Shown: positions 42,364-51,874 of the stretch, one piece after another | Layout: every line of letters starts with the position of its first letter | Numbering within the stretch: the first letter of the stretch is position 1 | Program-made: the position numbers and the translations under genes | DNA from: Paenarthrobacter nicotinovorans | Lineage (GTDB): Bacteria > Actinomycetota > Actinomycetes > Actinomycetales > Micrococcaceae | DNA length: 64,000 nt | Direction of reading: 5' to 3' | Assembly: GCF_007670255.1 (NCBI RefSeq) | Contig: NZ_SZVS01000007.1 | Coordinates: 1-64,000 of the forward strand | The notes under the pieces: model-generated | Seen by the model: the letters and a program-made list of their open reading frames with translations, nothing else | Databases searched by the model: none | What the model was told of the DNA's origin: nothing

Positions 42364-43100
42364 CGGGCGGTGGCTTCCGGGTCCAAGGCCGGCATGCCGG
42401 TGGGTGTTTCAAACTCTGGTTCGCCGTGGCTCAGGTCCACATCCGACTCACGGATGGCGTACCGCATGGCGGCTTCAGCGGCCAACGGGTCGCCCTGCTC
42501 GACGGCGTCCAGTACCCGTTTGTGGTCCGGTAGCGGGTCCAGCCAGTGGCCTCCGGGGTGGTGCTGAATGCGGTTTCGGGCGTTCAGGGCATGCACGACC
42601 ACCACATCGAGCCGCATCATCAATTCATTGTGCGTGGCCCTCAGCAGATTCAGGTGAAAGTCCTGGTCCGCTGCCGCCAGCCTTTCGACGTCCCGACCTG
42701 CGGCCTCGAACTCAGCGAATGATTTCTTGAGGGCTTCCAAATCCTCGGGCTGGCGGAATTGGGCGGCAAGTTTGGCCGCTGCGGGTTCTATGACATCGCG
42801 TAACTGCGACAGTTCAGACAGGAGTCGGTCATCGTCCCGGCGCGCGGAGCGCCGCCACATCATCACGTCGCTGTCCAGCAGCTTCCACACTTTGCGGTCG
42901 TTGACAATGGTCCCCCGGCGGGGCCAGGAGTCGATGAGGCCTTTTTCGCGGATGACCCGCAACGCCTCCCGCATGGCGGTTTTGCTCACTCCGAATTCCG
43001 GCTCCAGTGCGTCGACATCGATGCGCGTGCCGGGCGGGTAGTCGCCACGGACGATGCGTAGGCCGAGCATGTCCACGAGCTCAGAGTGCAGGTTGGTCAT
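42360..43100 (-). CDS. GntR-family regulator, FadR/FCD subfamily
   Basis: The 246-residue protein has the winged helix at residues 5-70 (PPGTRIDVDALEPEFGVSKTAMREALRVI, RRGTIV) and an FCD domain with LAAADQDFHLNLLRATHN and DHKRVLDAVEQGD metal-type residues. It is divergent from the sugar-acid ABC-transporter operon across a region with an AT-rich palindrome, so it is the probable repressor, responding to a sugar acid. Its stop codon shares CTAG with the stop of the convergent MocR gene. Confidence 0.87.
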   Translation of the reverse strand: MTNLHSELVDMLGLRIVRGDYPPGTRIDVDALEPEFGVSKTAMREALRVIREKGLIDSWPRRGTIVNDRKVWKLLDSDVMMWRRSARRDDDRLLSELSQLRDVIEPAAAKLAAQFRQPEDLEALKKSFAEFEAAGRDVERLAAADQDFHLNLLRATHNELMMRLDVVVVHALNARNRIQHHPGGHWLDPLPDHKRVLDAVEQGDPLAAEAAMRYAIRESDVDLSHGEPEFETPTGMPALDPEATAR

Positions 43101-43143
43101 AGCCGTACCCTACCCTTTGAACCTGACTATTGCCTTTATACCT

Positions 43144-43158
43144 ATTATTAGTAATAAT
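43144..43158. promoter_or_regulatory. AT-rich operator candidate for the GntR regulator
   Basis: ATTATTAGTAATAAT is a perfect 15-base palindrome in the 113-base gap between the divergent GntR and substrate-binding-protein genes. It lies 55 bases upstream of the latter and stands out from the surrounding high-GC DNA. Confidence 0.55.
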
Positions 43159-43213
43159 CCTATCTATGTGAGTCATGCCTCACTCCCATCAAGACGTGCA
43201 CGAAGGAGTAGCA

Positions 43214-44470
43214 ATGTCATTTCGATCCCCTCGCAGAGCCCGGGCTGTCTCTGTCCTCGCTGCAGTAGCTATCGGTGCCGGCGTTCTGGCCGGGTGTTCG
43301 TCCTCCCCGGAGAAAAGCTCTTCGCCGCAGCCGGCAACCATCACGTTTGCCGCTTCCACGTTGGGAGACCCCGGACGGGGGCCCGGCCTCCAAAAGCTGA
43401 TCGATGAGTACAACGCGAGCCAGAAAACCGTCACGGTCCAGCCGGCCTCCGTTCCTTATCCCACTTTCGGCCAGACAGTCCTGACCCAGATGGGTGGTGG
43501 CGAAGGGCCCGACCTGGTGCGTTTCGATATGCCGGAGTTCTCGACGGCGGCATCCTCCGCCCTGCTGGAACCGCTGGATGACAAGATCGACGCCTCGAAA
43601 CTGAAGCTCATTGAGGGGCCGGACAAGTACCTGAGCGTCGACGGTCACCGGTATGGAGTGATCTTTGAGAACGCCAACTACGGGATGTTCTACAATAAGG
43701 ACCTCATTCCCCAGGCCCCCACGACGTTCGACGAGTTCGTGCAGGCAGCCAAGACCACCACAAACGGCGACACCTACGGGCTTGCGTTCCGCCAGACCCA
43801 GGCTGAAGAAGCGGGTGTCTGGCAAGACATCTTCAACTACGTCCTCGGATTTGGAGGTGACTGGTCAGACGGCAAGAAGCTGACCATTGATTCGCCGAAG
43901 GTCGTAGAAGGTCTGGAAGCCTACAAGAAGCTCTACGACGCCAATGTGATTCCCAAGGGCGCAGATGCCGCCACCTTCCGGAAGATGTTTGCCAACGGAA
44001 AAGTTGGCATGGAACTCAACAACGGCGGGTATGTGACTGCAACCAAGTCAGCCAATCCGGCCTTGAACTTCAGCGTTGCCCGGATTCCGTTCCCTGAGAA
44101 GAAGCAGGGCGCACTCCTGGCGCCGATCGTAATCAACGCGAACAGCAAACACAAAGATGCCGCCCTCGATTTCATCCAATGGCTCTTGAAGCCTGAACAG
44201 CAGGTAAAGCTGCAGGAGGTGCTGGGTGCCAGCAGTGTCGCAACCCCCACGGAGCGCAGTGCTGAGAGTTTGCAGAAGTACCCGTTCCTTCCGGAGCTGG
44301 ACAAGCTGACGGATTCCGGTGTGCCCCAGATTGTGAACGGTTTCGGTCCGCACACGGCTGACATCCGCCACATCGTTGTCACGGAGGTACTGTCCTCGCT
44401 TCAAGGCCAGCAGGACATGAAGACCGCCATGGAGAAGGCACAGAAACAGGCCGAGGAGTTGGTCAGGTAA
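43214..44470 (+). CDS. ABC-transporter substrate-binding lipoprotein (carbohydrate type)
   Basis: The 418-residue protein has a lipoprotein signal (VLAGC with Cys near residue 27) and the family-1 extracellular solute-binding fold (KLIDEYNASQKTVTVQPASVPYPTFGQTVLTQMGGGEGPDLV, and YGMFYNKDLIPQAPTTFDEF). ATG at 43214 has a GAAGGAG ribosome-binding site and replaces an upstream ATG that has none. It feeds two permease genes downstream and catabolic genes for a sugar acid, so its ligand is probably that acid. Confidence 0.9.
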   Translation: MSFRSPRRARAVSVLAAVAIGAGVLAGCSSSPEKSSSPQPATITFAASTLGDPGRGPGLQKLIDEYNASQKTVTVQPASVPYPTFGQTVLTQMGGGEGPDLVRFDMPEFSTAASSALLEPLDDKIDASKLKLIEGPDKYLSVDGHRYGVIFENANYGMFYNKDLIPQAPTTFDEFVQAAKTTTNGDTYGLAFRQTQAEEAGVWQDIFNYVLGFGGDWSDGKKLTIDSPKVVEGLEAYKKLYDANVIPKGADAATFRKMFANGKVGMELNNGGYVTATKSANPALNFSVARIPFPEKKQGALLAPIVINANSKHKDAALDFIQWLLKPEQQVKLQEVLGASSVATPTERSAESLQKYPFLPELDKLTDSGVPQIVNGFGPHTADIRHIVVTEVLSSLQGQQDMKTAMEKAQKQAEELVR

Positions 44471-45447
44471 TGAGCGGCCAAAAAGGGGGACCGCGTCTCT
44501 TGACGCGGTCCCCGGGGTCCGGGAACAGGACAGGCTCCGCCTCGTCGTCGCCCCGCAAACGGAAGAGCGCAGTAGGCAGTCCGTGGACTCCCTACCTGTT
44601 CCTTGCCCCCGCAGTTCTCTACATCGGTATCTTCCAGCTGTACCCTCTCTTGCAGGAAGTCTGGCTGAGTTTCACCAAGACCACGTTGCTGAATCCGAAC
44701 GTGAATGTGTGGGTTGGCTTCGCGAACTTCCAGTCGGTCCTTAGTGACTCTGATTTCCGGCAGACACTGCTAACTACCCTCCTGTACGTCGCCGCATGCG
44801 TGGTTGGGTCGGTTGGCCTCGGCTTGATGGTGGCCCTCCTTCTCAATGGCAAGTTCCCCGGCCGGGGAGTGGCCCGCTCCTTGGTCACTGTTCCGTGGGC
44901 GGCGCCCGGCATTGCCGTGGCGCTTATCGCCACCTGGATGTTCAATCCGCAGTTCGGCATCCTCACCCGCTTACTGAAGGCGGTGGGGGTAGACCCCGGC
45001 CAAAACGGCGTGCTTGACAATCCGCGCCTGGCCTTGGCGGCGGTCCTCATGACCACCATCTGGCAGTTGGTGCCCTTCGTCGCAGTGGTCCTGCTGTCCG
45101 CGCTGCAAAGCGTTCCACAGGAACTCGTGGAAGCGGCACAGGTTGACGGGGCGGGGCGGTGGACAATCTTCCAGGTTGTCACCTGGCAGGTGCTCAAACC
45201 GACGATTGGCTTGGTCGCCGTCCTGATGACCATCTGGTCCCTGCGTCGATTTGAGCTCATCTGGCTGATGACCCGCGGTGGACCCCTGGGATCCACCCGT
45301 ACGCTCGTCATCGATCTGTACTCACAAGCCTTCGAGTCGAAACAACTGGGAACAGCGGCAGCAATAGGCATGGTGGGCATCGTCATCTCGCTCATCGTCA
45401 TCATCGGTAGTCGACTGGTCGCCCGTGCGGCTGCGAAGGAGGCATGA
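44470..45447 (+). CDS. ABC-transporter permease (MalF-like)
   Basis: The 325-residue protein has six membrane helices after a basic N-terminal tail. The EAA loop is VEAAQVDGAGRWTIFQVVTWQVLKP near residue 220, and the late motif PLGSTRTLVIDLYSQAF matches carbohydrate permeases. It couples to an ATPase that is not encoded here. Start overlaps the binding-protein stop by one base. Confidence 0.9.
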   Translation: MSGQKGGPRLLTRSPGSGNRTGSASSSPRKRKSAVGSPWTPYLFLAPAVLYIGIFQLYPLLQEVWLSFTKTTLLNPNVNVWVGFANFQSVLSDSDFRQTLLTTLLYVAACVVGSVGLGLMVALLLNGKFPGRGVARSLVTVPWAAPGIAVALIATWMFNPQFGILTRLLKAVGVDPGQNGVLDNPRLALAAVLMTTIWQLVPFVAVVLLSALQSVPQELVEAAQVDGAGRWTIFQVVTWQVLKPTIGLVAVLMTIWSLRRFELIWLMTRGGPLGSTRTLVIDLYSQAFESKQLGTAAAIGMVGIVISLIVIIGSRLVARAAAKEA

Positions 45448-46277
45448 TGCACCGCCTGAAGTTTGGCGTGACGGCACGCATGGTTGCAGTTCTGATTGTC
45501 CTGGGCCTGGCAGTCTTCCCCATCTACTGGATGTTCGTCACAGCGCTGACGCCGGATAAAGAGCTCTTCGGATCGTCGATAAACCTGCTCCCGGACTTCT
45601 CGCGGCTCAGCGTCTTCGGGGATGCTTTGGCTGATGGCAAGGTTCTCGGTTGGCTGGGCAACAGCTTTATTGTCGCTGCCGGTACAACAGTGCTGTCCAT
45701 AGTCCTCGGAGTGCCCCTGGGGTATGCGCTGTCCAGATTCGCTTTCCGCGGCAAGGCCGTCGTCGGACTGGCGCTGCTTTTCACCCAGATGCTTCCTGAA
45801 GCACTTTTGGTGGTTCCGTTGTTCGCGGTGTTCCGTAGGTTTGACCTCCTGAACTCGCTGCACGGACTGATCCTCGCCGACACAGCGTTTACCCTGCCCG
45901 TGGTGGCGCTGATTCTCAAAGGCGCCATCGACGGCGTTCCCCGTGAGCTCGATGAGGCTGCCCGGGTTGATGGTGGCAACCCACCCACGGTCTTGGCGCG
46001 CATCATTTTGCCGTTGATCGCCCCCGCCATTGCGGCCGCCGCCGTGATTGCGTTCTTCAGCGCATGGAATGAGTACGTCTTCGCGGTCACGTTTGTCTTT
46101 GACAAGTCGTTGCAACCGGCATCCGTGGGTGTGGCTGGCTTTATCGGCGAGCAGGACACTTCGATCCAGAGCATTATGGCGGTCGGTTTGCTGTTTACGC
46201 TGCCGGCAGTAGCTTTCTACCTCTTTGCACAACGTTACGTCGTCAGCGGAATGACCGCCGGCGCGGTTAAGGGATAA
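45444..46277 (+). CDS. ABC-transporter permease (MalG-like)
   Basis: The 277-residue protein has six helices and the EAA loop LDEAARVDGGNPPTVLARIILPLIAP near residue 170, ending with the typical GMTAGAVKG tail of MalG-type permeases. ATGA overlap with the first permease. No ATPase gene follows; these importers often share a general ATPase of MsiK type encoded elsewhere. Confidence 0.9.
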   Translation: MMHRLKFGVTARMVAVLIVLGLAVFPIYWMFVTALTPDKELFGSSINLLPDFSRLSVFGDALADGKVLGWLGNSFIVAAGTTVLSIVLGVPLGYALSRFAFRGKAVVGLALLFTQMLPEALLVVPLFAVFRRFDLLNSLHGLILADTAFTLPVVALILKGAIDGVPRELDEAARVDGGNPPTVLARIILPLIAPAIAAAAVIAFFSAWNEYVFAVTFVFDKSLQPASVGVAGFIGEQDTSIQSIMAVGLLFTLPAVAFYLFAQRYVVSGMTAGAVKG

Positions 46278-46287
46278 CGACTCACAC

Positions 46288-47475
46288 ATGAAAATAATCA
46301 ACCTCGACACCGTGGTGGTCGATTTCTATCGAACAAACCTCGTCTTTGTCAGGCTCACTACGGACGAAGGAATCACTGGGGTGGCCGAAGCTACCCTTGA
46401 GGGCCAGGAGCATGCCGTCATTGGTGCTGTGGCAGTGCTTGCCGACGCCGTGCGAGGAAAAGACCCAACCCGGATCACCGAGACCATCTACGAGGTCAAC
46501 CGGGATGCCTACTGGCGTGGAGGACCTGTCTCGATGACGGCACTGAGCGCCCTGGAAATGGCCATGTGGGACGTTTCCTCAAGGGCTTTGGGGGTGCCGG
46601 TCCACCGAATGCTGGGCGGGCAGGTCCGCGACAGGGTCCGCGCCTACGCCAATGGATGGTTCTCCGGAGCACGTACTCCTGAGGATTTCGCCGACGCTGC
46701 CGTGCAAACAATTGCCCAGGGTTTCCGCGGATTGAAATGGGATCCGTTCGAGGCGGCCGACCTCACGCTGGCCCCGAGGGACCTGTCCCGGATGTTGGAG
46801 CCCGTGGCCGCCGTGCGGGAGGCCGTGGGGGATGACATCGAATTGTTCATCGAAGGACATGGCCGTTTCGATGTTCCGACGGCGATCAGGGTGGCCCGCG
46901 AACTGGAACAGTTCCAGCCGGTCTTTTTCGAGGAACCGTGTCCGCCCGACGGGATTGATTCTCTGGTGGAAATCCGCTCGAAATCGCCCGTGGCGATCGC
47001 AGCCGGTGAGCGCTGGATCGGCAGGAGTACGTTCGTGCCCGCCCTGGCCAGGAACGCCGTCGACTATGTGCAGCCCGACGTGACCCATGCTGGCGGCTTG
47101 CTTGAATTGTCCTTCATTGCCACGCTGGCCGCCTCGCATTACATCCCGTTTGCGCCGCACAACCCCAGCGGGCCGCTGAGCACCGCAGCCACCCTCCAGC
47201 TCGGGGCCATGATTCCGAACTTCCGATACCTCGAGATCATGGCCACGGATGTGCCGTGGCGCAGCGAAATTTCCAACGAGCGCCTGACCCTGACCGAAGA
47301 CGGCGACATCCTGATTCCGGAGGGCCCGGGTTTGGGAATCGAACTGGACTTCGACGCGATTGCCGAGCACCCGTACACGCCGCATCCCATGCGCATCTTC
47401 ACTGATGCTGTGGCCGACATCCGTCCTCCTGACGCGCGATCGTTCTTCAACCTGGAGAGCACCCCGGTCCGCTAG
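46288..47475 (+). CDS. Enolase-superfamily sugar-acid dehydratase (mandelate racemase family)
   Basis: The 395-residue protein has the mandelate racemase N-terminal capping domain and barrel. Candidate metal and acid/base residues are in FIEGHGRFD (Glu and His near 189-191), FFEEPCPP, AAGERW and FAPHNPSGPLS, a pattern like galactonate dehydratase (DgoD). It would dehydrate an aldonate to a 2-keto-3-deoxy acid. Since a FAH dehydratase and a ketoglutarate-semialdehyde-type dehydrogenase follow, the substrate is probably a pentonate rather than galactonate. This is inference from the pathway. Confidence 0.87.
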   Translation: MKIINLDTVVVDFYRTNLVFVRLTTDEGITGVAEATLEGQEHAVIGAVAVLADAVRGKDPTRITETIYEVNRDAYWRGGPVSMTALSALEMAMWDVSSRALGVPVHRMLGGQVRDRVRAYANGWFSGARTPEDFADAAVQTIAQGFRGLKWDPFEAADLTLAPRDLSRMLEPVAAVREAVGDDIELFIEGHGRFDVPTAIRVARELEQFQPVFFEEPCPPDGIDSLVEIRSKSPVAIAAGERWIGRSTFVPALARNAVDYVQPDVTHAGGLLELSFIATLAASHYIPFAPHNPSGPLSTAATLQLGAMIPNFRYLEIMATDVPWRSEISNERLTLTEDGDILIPEGPGLGIELDFDAIAEHPYTPHPMRIFTDAVADIRPPDARSFFNLESTPVR

Positions 47476-47487
47476 AAAGGTCAAAAG

Positions 47488-48954
47488 ATGATCACTTCCC
47501 TCGAGGAAACAGAGAACACGATAGCTGCCGCCAACCAAGCCTATGCGCGGGCAAAGGACGTAGCTCCTTCCATGCGTGCCTCATGGTTGACGGCAATCGC
47601 AGGCGCTTTGGAAGCCCGCTCTGACGAGCTCGTAGCGCTGGCCAGCGAAGAGACCCACCTGGATGAAGGACGGCTCTCCTTTGAACTCAGGAGATCCGTA
47701 TTCCAGCTGCGCTTGTTCGCAGAGGAAGTGCTTCGGGGTGAGCACCTCGACGCCACCATCGATCACGCTGACCCCGCGTGGGGCATGGGTCCGCGACCCG
47801 ATATCCGCCGATATTCTGTCCCCCTGGGGGTCGTCGGGGTCTTTGGCGCCTCGAACTTCCCGTTTGCCTTCAGCGTCATGGGTGGAGACAGCGCGTCCGC
47901 CCTTGCCGCCGGATGTGCAGTTGTCCACAAGATCCATGAAGGCCACTTGCAGCTCGCCTTACGCACCGGTGCCATCGTGGAGGAAGCCCTGGACTCGGCG
48001 GGTGCGCCTCGGGGCCTGTTCGCCACGATCGTGGGCCGGGCTGCTGCGGAACGGCTCGTTGACCACCCACTGGTGCGGGCCATCGGCTTCACCGGGTCCA
48101 CGAGCGGTGGCAGGGCACTCCATGACAGGGCCTCCCTTCGCCCAACCCCCATCCCGTTTTTCGGGGAACTGGGCAGCATCAACCCCGTGTTCGTTACGGA
48201 ACAGGCCTGGAACCGGCGCCACCGGGAGATCCTGACCGGCTTCGCGTCGTCGTTCACGATGGGAATGGGCCAATTCTGCACCAAGCCAGGGCTGCTGTTC
48301 ATCCCACGCGACGACGTGGATGTACAGCGGATCCTCAAAGAGGAGATCTCCGGCAAGCCAAGGCGACCGCTGCTGAGCAAGAAGCTGCGCGAGGGCTTCG
48401 ACCATGCACTGGAATCAGTGCGCTCGACGCCGGGCGTGGACGTCTTGGTTGCCGGCGACGACGCAGAGGAGCCCCAGCCTACGGTCCTGGTCACGACGTC
48501 GGACGACGTGCGGGCAAGGCCGGCCATCCTGGAGCAGGAAATGTTCGGCCCAGCCGCCGTCGTAGTTCAATATCGGCCGGGTGAGGACCTGTCGTCGCTG
48601 GCGCGGCTCATGGAGGGACAACTGACCGCGACACTGCACGCAGAGCCTGAAGAGGATGTCTCGATCCTTTTGGCTGATCTGCGCGAGCGTTGCGGCCGCT
48701 TGCTCTGGAATGCGTGGCCCACAGGCGTGACAGTCACCTATGCCCAGCACCACGGCGGGCCCTACCCCGCCACCACCGCAACAACCACATCTGTCGGAAC
48801 GGCGGCGGTCGGCAGGTTCATGCGGCCTGTCGCCTATGACTCCTTTCCGCCGTCCCAACTGCCGGACCCGCTGCAGGACCACAATCCTTGGCGGATACGA
48901 CGCCGGGTGGATGGAATGTGGGAATCATCAGTTATGGACGGGGAAACCGAATGA
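47488..48954 (+). CDS. NADP-type aldehyde dehydrogenase, 2-oxoglutarate semialdehyde dehydrogenase-like
   Basis: The 488-residue protein belongs to the aldehyde dehydrogenase superfamily. It has FGASNFPFAFSVMGGDSASALAAG near residue 110, GFTGSTSGGRAL near 195, ELGSINPVFV and MGMGQFCTKPG with the catalytic Cys near 265. These are hallmarks of the KGSADH-III (YcbD/GucD) type. It would oxidise 2,5-dioxopentanoate to 2-oxoglutarate as the last step of a Weimberg-type pathway. Its start has an AAAGGT ribosome-binding site, and its stop overlaps the FAH gene by 4 bases. Confidence 0.88.
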   Translation: MITSLEETENTIAAANQAYARAKDVAPSMRASWLTAIAGALEARSDELVALASEETHLDEGRLSFELRRSVFQLRLFAEEVLRGEHLDATIDHADPAWGMGPRPDIRRYSVPLGVVGVFGASNFPFAFSVMGGDSASALAAGCAVVHKIHEGHLQLALRTGAIVEEALDSAGAPRGLFATIVGRAAAERLVDHPLVRAIGFTGSTSGGRALHDRASLRPTPIPFFGELGSINPVFVTEQAWNRRHREILTGFASSFTMGMGQFCTKPGLLFIPRDDVDVQRILKEEISGKPRRPLLSKKLREGFDHALESVRSTPGVDVLVAGDDAEEPQPTVLVTTSDDVRARPAILEQEMFGPAAVVVQYRPGEDLSSLARLMEGQLTATLHAEPEEDVSILLADLRERCGRLLWNAWPTGVTVTYAQHHGGPYPATTATTTSVGTAAVGRFMRPVAYDSFPPSQLPDPLQDHNPWRIRRRVDGMWESSVMDGETE

Positions 48955-50120
48955 ACGCGCTGTCACCAAACGTCCTGCCGGCGGACGGAACCGATGCAGT
49001 ACTCGTAGGACGGATGTGGGATCCGATCAGCCAGGGACCGCGGGTTGTTGCGGTCCGCGGGGACATGCTGGTCGATCTGACCCAGGCCTTCCACACAGTT
49101 TCCGGACTCCTGGACAACGACAACGCCGCTGAACTGGTCCGGCAAACGGCAGACAGTGCCCTCGGGTGGAAACTGGCCGACGTGCTCCACAATCAGACAG
49201 CCGGTGACCGGCGCGTCCCGCATCTGCTGGCACCAATCGATTTGCAGGTGATCAAAGCCTGTGGAGTCACCTTTGTGGAGAGCATGGTGGAACGGGTCAT
49301 CGAGGAAAGGTGTGGAGGGGATGTCAACCGGGCGGCCGAAGTCCGGGAACGTGTCAACAGCGCCCTTGAGGGTGGTTTGGCGTCTCTTCGCCCCGGGTCG
49401 AAGCAAGCACAGGACGCCAAGAAGGTCCTCTCAGCCCAAGGCATGTGGTCCCAGTATTTGGAAGTGGGACTGGGACCGGATCCGGAGGTGTTTACCAAGG
49501 CGCCGGTGTTGTCGGCTGTGGGTCACGGATCAGGTGTGGGGATTCCGGGATTTTCATCCTGGAACAACCCGGAGCCGGAGCTGGTGCTCATCGCGGATTC
49601 ATCTGGACAGGTTAAGGGTGCGACTCTTGGCAATGACGTGAACCTGAGGGATGTCGAAGGGCGCAGCGCGCTCCTGTTGGGCATGGCCAAAGACAACAAC
49701 GCATCCTGCGCCGTGGGTCCGTTCATCCGGTTGTTCCACGGTGATTTCACTCTGGATTCCTTGAGGACAGAGGAGATACGCCTTACGGTGGAGGGTCCTG
49801 AGGGCTACACGCTGGAGGGCCAGAATAGTCTGGCACACATCAGCCGTCCATTTGAAGAACTCATTGGGGCAACATACGGACGGCACCACCAGTATCCGGA
49901 CGGTTTTGCGCTTTTTACCGGCACATTGTTCGCGCCCACCCAGGACCGTGACGCGGAGGGGCTGGGCTTCACCCACAAAACCGGTGATGTGGTGACCATC
50001 AGCAGCGCACAGCTTGGAACTCTGGTCAACCATGTGCGGAATACAGAAGAGATGGAGCCGTGGACCTTTGGCATCAGGGAACTCCTTAGGTACCTCGCCA
50101 CTGTCGAAAAGTCTGCTTAA
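48951..50120 (+). CDS. FAH-family protein, probable 2-keto-3-deoxy-pentonate dehydratase
   Basis: The 389-residue protein has the fumarylacetoacetate hydrolase fold. FVESMVERVIEER supplies the first metal/acid region, EVFTKAPVLSAVGHGS and NPEPELVLIADSSG the middle, and GATLGNDVNLRDVEGRSALLLGMAKDNNASCAVGPF the conserved core. This long form is known as 2-keto-3-deoxy-L-arabinonate/xylonate dehydratase. ATG at 48951 overlaps the aldehyde dehydrogenase stop. With its neighbours it completes aldonate to 2-oxoglutarate conversion. Confidence 0.88.
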   Translation: MNALSPNVLPADGTDAVLVGRMWDPISQGPRVVAVRGDMLVDLTQAFHTVSGLLDNDNAAELVRQTADSALGWKLADVLHNQTAGDRRVPHLLAPIDLQVIKACGVTFVESMVERVIEERCGGDVNRAAEVRERVNSALEGGLASLRPGSKQAQDAKKVLSAQGMWSQYLEVGLGPDPEVFTKAPVLSAVGHGSGVGIPGFSSWNNPEPELVLIADSSGQVKGATLGNDVNLRDVEGRSALLLGMAKDNNASCAVGPFIRLFHGDFTLDSLRTEEIRLTVEGPEGYTLEGQNSLAHISRPFEELIGATYGRHHQYPDGFALFTGTLFAPTQDRDAEGLGFTHKTGDVVTISSAQLGTLVNHVRNTEEMEPWTFGIRELLRYLATVEKSA

Positions 50121-50126
50121 ACGCCC

Positions 50127-50170
50127 GTAGCCACCAGCACCAAGGAGAGCGCCTTGGGGCTGGTGGCTAC
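50127..50170. terminator. Bidirectional hairpin terminator
   Basis: GTAGCCACCAGC (50127-50138) pairs perfectly with GCTGGTGGCTAC (50159-50170), with CAAGG/CCTTG pairing inside. It begins 7 bases after the sugar-acid operon and faces the convergent transporter gene. Confidence 0.7.
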
Positions 50171-50248
50171 AGTGGGCGGCGGATTGCCGCGGACTATCCG
50201 TGTCGCTTGGGTAAGCGTCGCTGTGCAGAAGTTGCAGGCAAACGGTTC

Positions 50249-51874
50249 CTACGCGGGGGTCATGTCCTTCTTGCCTGAGCCGAACACGGCATCATCGATG
50301 GGCTGGCCGTCGAACGGCATCTCGTCCAGGTTGATGAGCGGGTTGGTGTCCTGCGTCTCCACGAGTTCGCGGGCTTCGGCCTGCGTGTCCACGCTGGGCA
50401 TGGAGCCCGGCAGCGGGCGCTGGGCCGATTCACGCAGGAAGTAGATGGCGATAGCACCCACGATGGACGTCGCCATCAGGTAGTACGCGGGCATCATGTC
50501 ATTGCCCGTGCCCTCAATGAGGCCCTGCACGATGAATGGGGTGGTTCCACCGAAGATCGCCACGGAGAAGTTGTAGGCAATGCCCATTCCACCGTAGCGG
50601 CTGGAGGTCGGGAACAGCGCGGGAAGGGCCGATGCCAGGTTGGCGATGTAGAACGTCACGGGGAAGGCGATGAGTGCCAGTCCGGCCAAAGTGGACCAGA
50701 TGTCCCCGATGCCGATCAGCATGAACGCCGGAACCGCGAAGACGATGGTGCTGCCCGCGCCGATCCAGAGTACGGGACGGCGGCCGATGCGGTCCGAAAG
50801 CTTGCCCGTCAGCGGGATGCACACGGCCATGATCACCAGGACCGGGATGGTCAGCAGGGTGCCGTGCACGGGGTCGTAACCTTTGGAATCCGTGAGGTAC
50901 GTAGGCATGTAGGAGGTCAGCGCGTAGCCGACAGTGTTGGCGGCGGCAGCCAGGATCATGGCCAGCACAATCTGGCGCCAGTAAGCCTTGATGATGCCGA
51001 CCGGACCCTTGGCGACAGCGGCATCATGGGATGCCGCGTCCTTGGCGGTTGCTTCCTGCGCGTCCAGGGCGGCCTGGAATTGGGGAGATTCCTCGATCTT
51101 GCTACGGAAGTACACGGCGATAAGGCCCAGGGGACCGGCGATCAGGAACGGAAGCCTCCAGCCCCATTCCTCCATGGCGGCCTGTCCGAGCGTGAGCTGC
51201 AGGATGGAGACCAGGGCGGCACCCAAGGCGAAGCCAATGTAGCTGCCCATATCAAGGAAGCTCGCGAAGTAGCCACGGCGCTTGTCCGGCGCGTACTCGC
51301 TCACGAAGGTTGTGGCACCGGCGTACTCACCACCGGTGGAGAAGCCCTGGACGAGCTTCAGGATCACCAGCAATGCGGCGGCCCAGATGCCGATCTGCGC
51401 ATAGCCGGGAAGAAGTCCGACGGCGAACGTACTTGCCGCCATCAGCATCAGTGTTGCGGCGAGCACCTTCTGGCGGCCCACCTTGTCGCCGAGCCAACCG
51501 AACACGACGCCGCCGAGGGGGCGTGCGATGAAGGTCGCGGCGAAAGTGCCCAGGAGGAAGAGTGTCTGGACCGACTTGTCCGCCTCGGGCAGGAAGACGG
51601 GACCCATGGTGGTGATGAGGTAGCCGAAGACACCGACGTCGTACCATTCCATGGTGTTGCCGACGATGGTTCCGCCGAGTGCTTTGCGCAGCATCGGCTT
51701 GTCCACCACGTTGACGTCCGATTCCTTCAACCGGCGCTTCGGGCGGAGCTTTGCCTTCTTTGCAGCGTTCTTTATTGCGTTGGTGGCGGCCGGGGTGTGG
51801 CCTGCCGATGCTGTGTTTCCGGCGGCGTTCCTTGCGCCATCCGGAGAGACGGTGTTGCTTTGGTCTGTGGGCAT
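50249..51874 (-). CDS. MHS-family (ProP-like) MFS transporter
   Basis: The 541-residue protein has a long basic N-terminal tail (about 1-60, Lys/Arg-rich), twelve membrane segments and MHS hallmarks (GNTMEWYDVGVFGYL near 75, GWLGDKVGRQKVL, SEYAPDKRRGYFASFLDMGSYIG, LSDRIGRRPVL). ATG at 51874 is chosen for its AGGAGA ribosome-binding site; the frame is open upstream. Relatives import proline/betaine or dicarboxylates with protons. It is a single gene, with a 291-base upstream region that shows no other gene. Confidence 0.88.
   Translation of the reverse strand: MPTDQSNTVSPDGARNAAGNTASAGHTPAATNAIKNAAKKAKLRPKRRLKESDVNVVDKPMLRKALGGTIVGNTMEWYDVGVFGYLITTMGPVFLPEADKSVQTLFLLGTFAATFIARPLGGVVFGWLGDKVGRQKVLAATLMLMAASTFAVGLLPGYAQIGIWAAALLVILKLVQGFSTGGEYAGATTFVSEYAPDKRRGYFASFLDMGSYIGFALGAALVSILQLTLGQAAMEEWGWRLPFLIAGPLGLIAVYFRSKIEESPQFQAALDAQEATAKDAASHDAAVAKGPVGIIKAYWRQIVLAMILAAAANTVGYALTSYMPTYLTDSKGYDPVHGTLLTIPVLVIMAVCIPLTGKLSDRIGRRPVLWIGAGSTIVFAVPAFMLIGIGDIWSTLAGLALIAFPVTFYIANLASALPALFPTSSRYGGMGIAYNFSVAIFGGTTPFIVQGLIEGTGNDMMPAYYLMATSIVGAIAIYFLRESAQRPLPGSMPSVDTQAEARELVETQDTNPLINLDEMPFDGQPIDDAVFGSGKKDMTPA

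Noticed and set aside
44619..46310. A 563-residue minus-strand frame opposite the ABC permeases
   Set aside because: It covers two coupled permease genes and the junction between them and shows only shadow composition.
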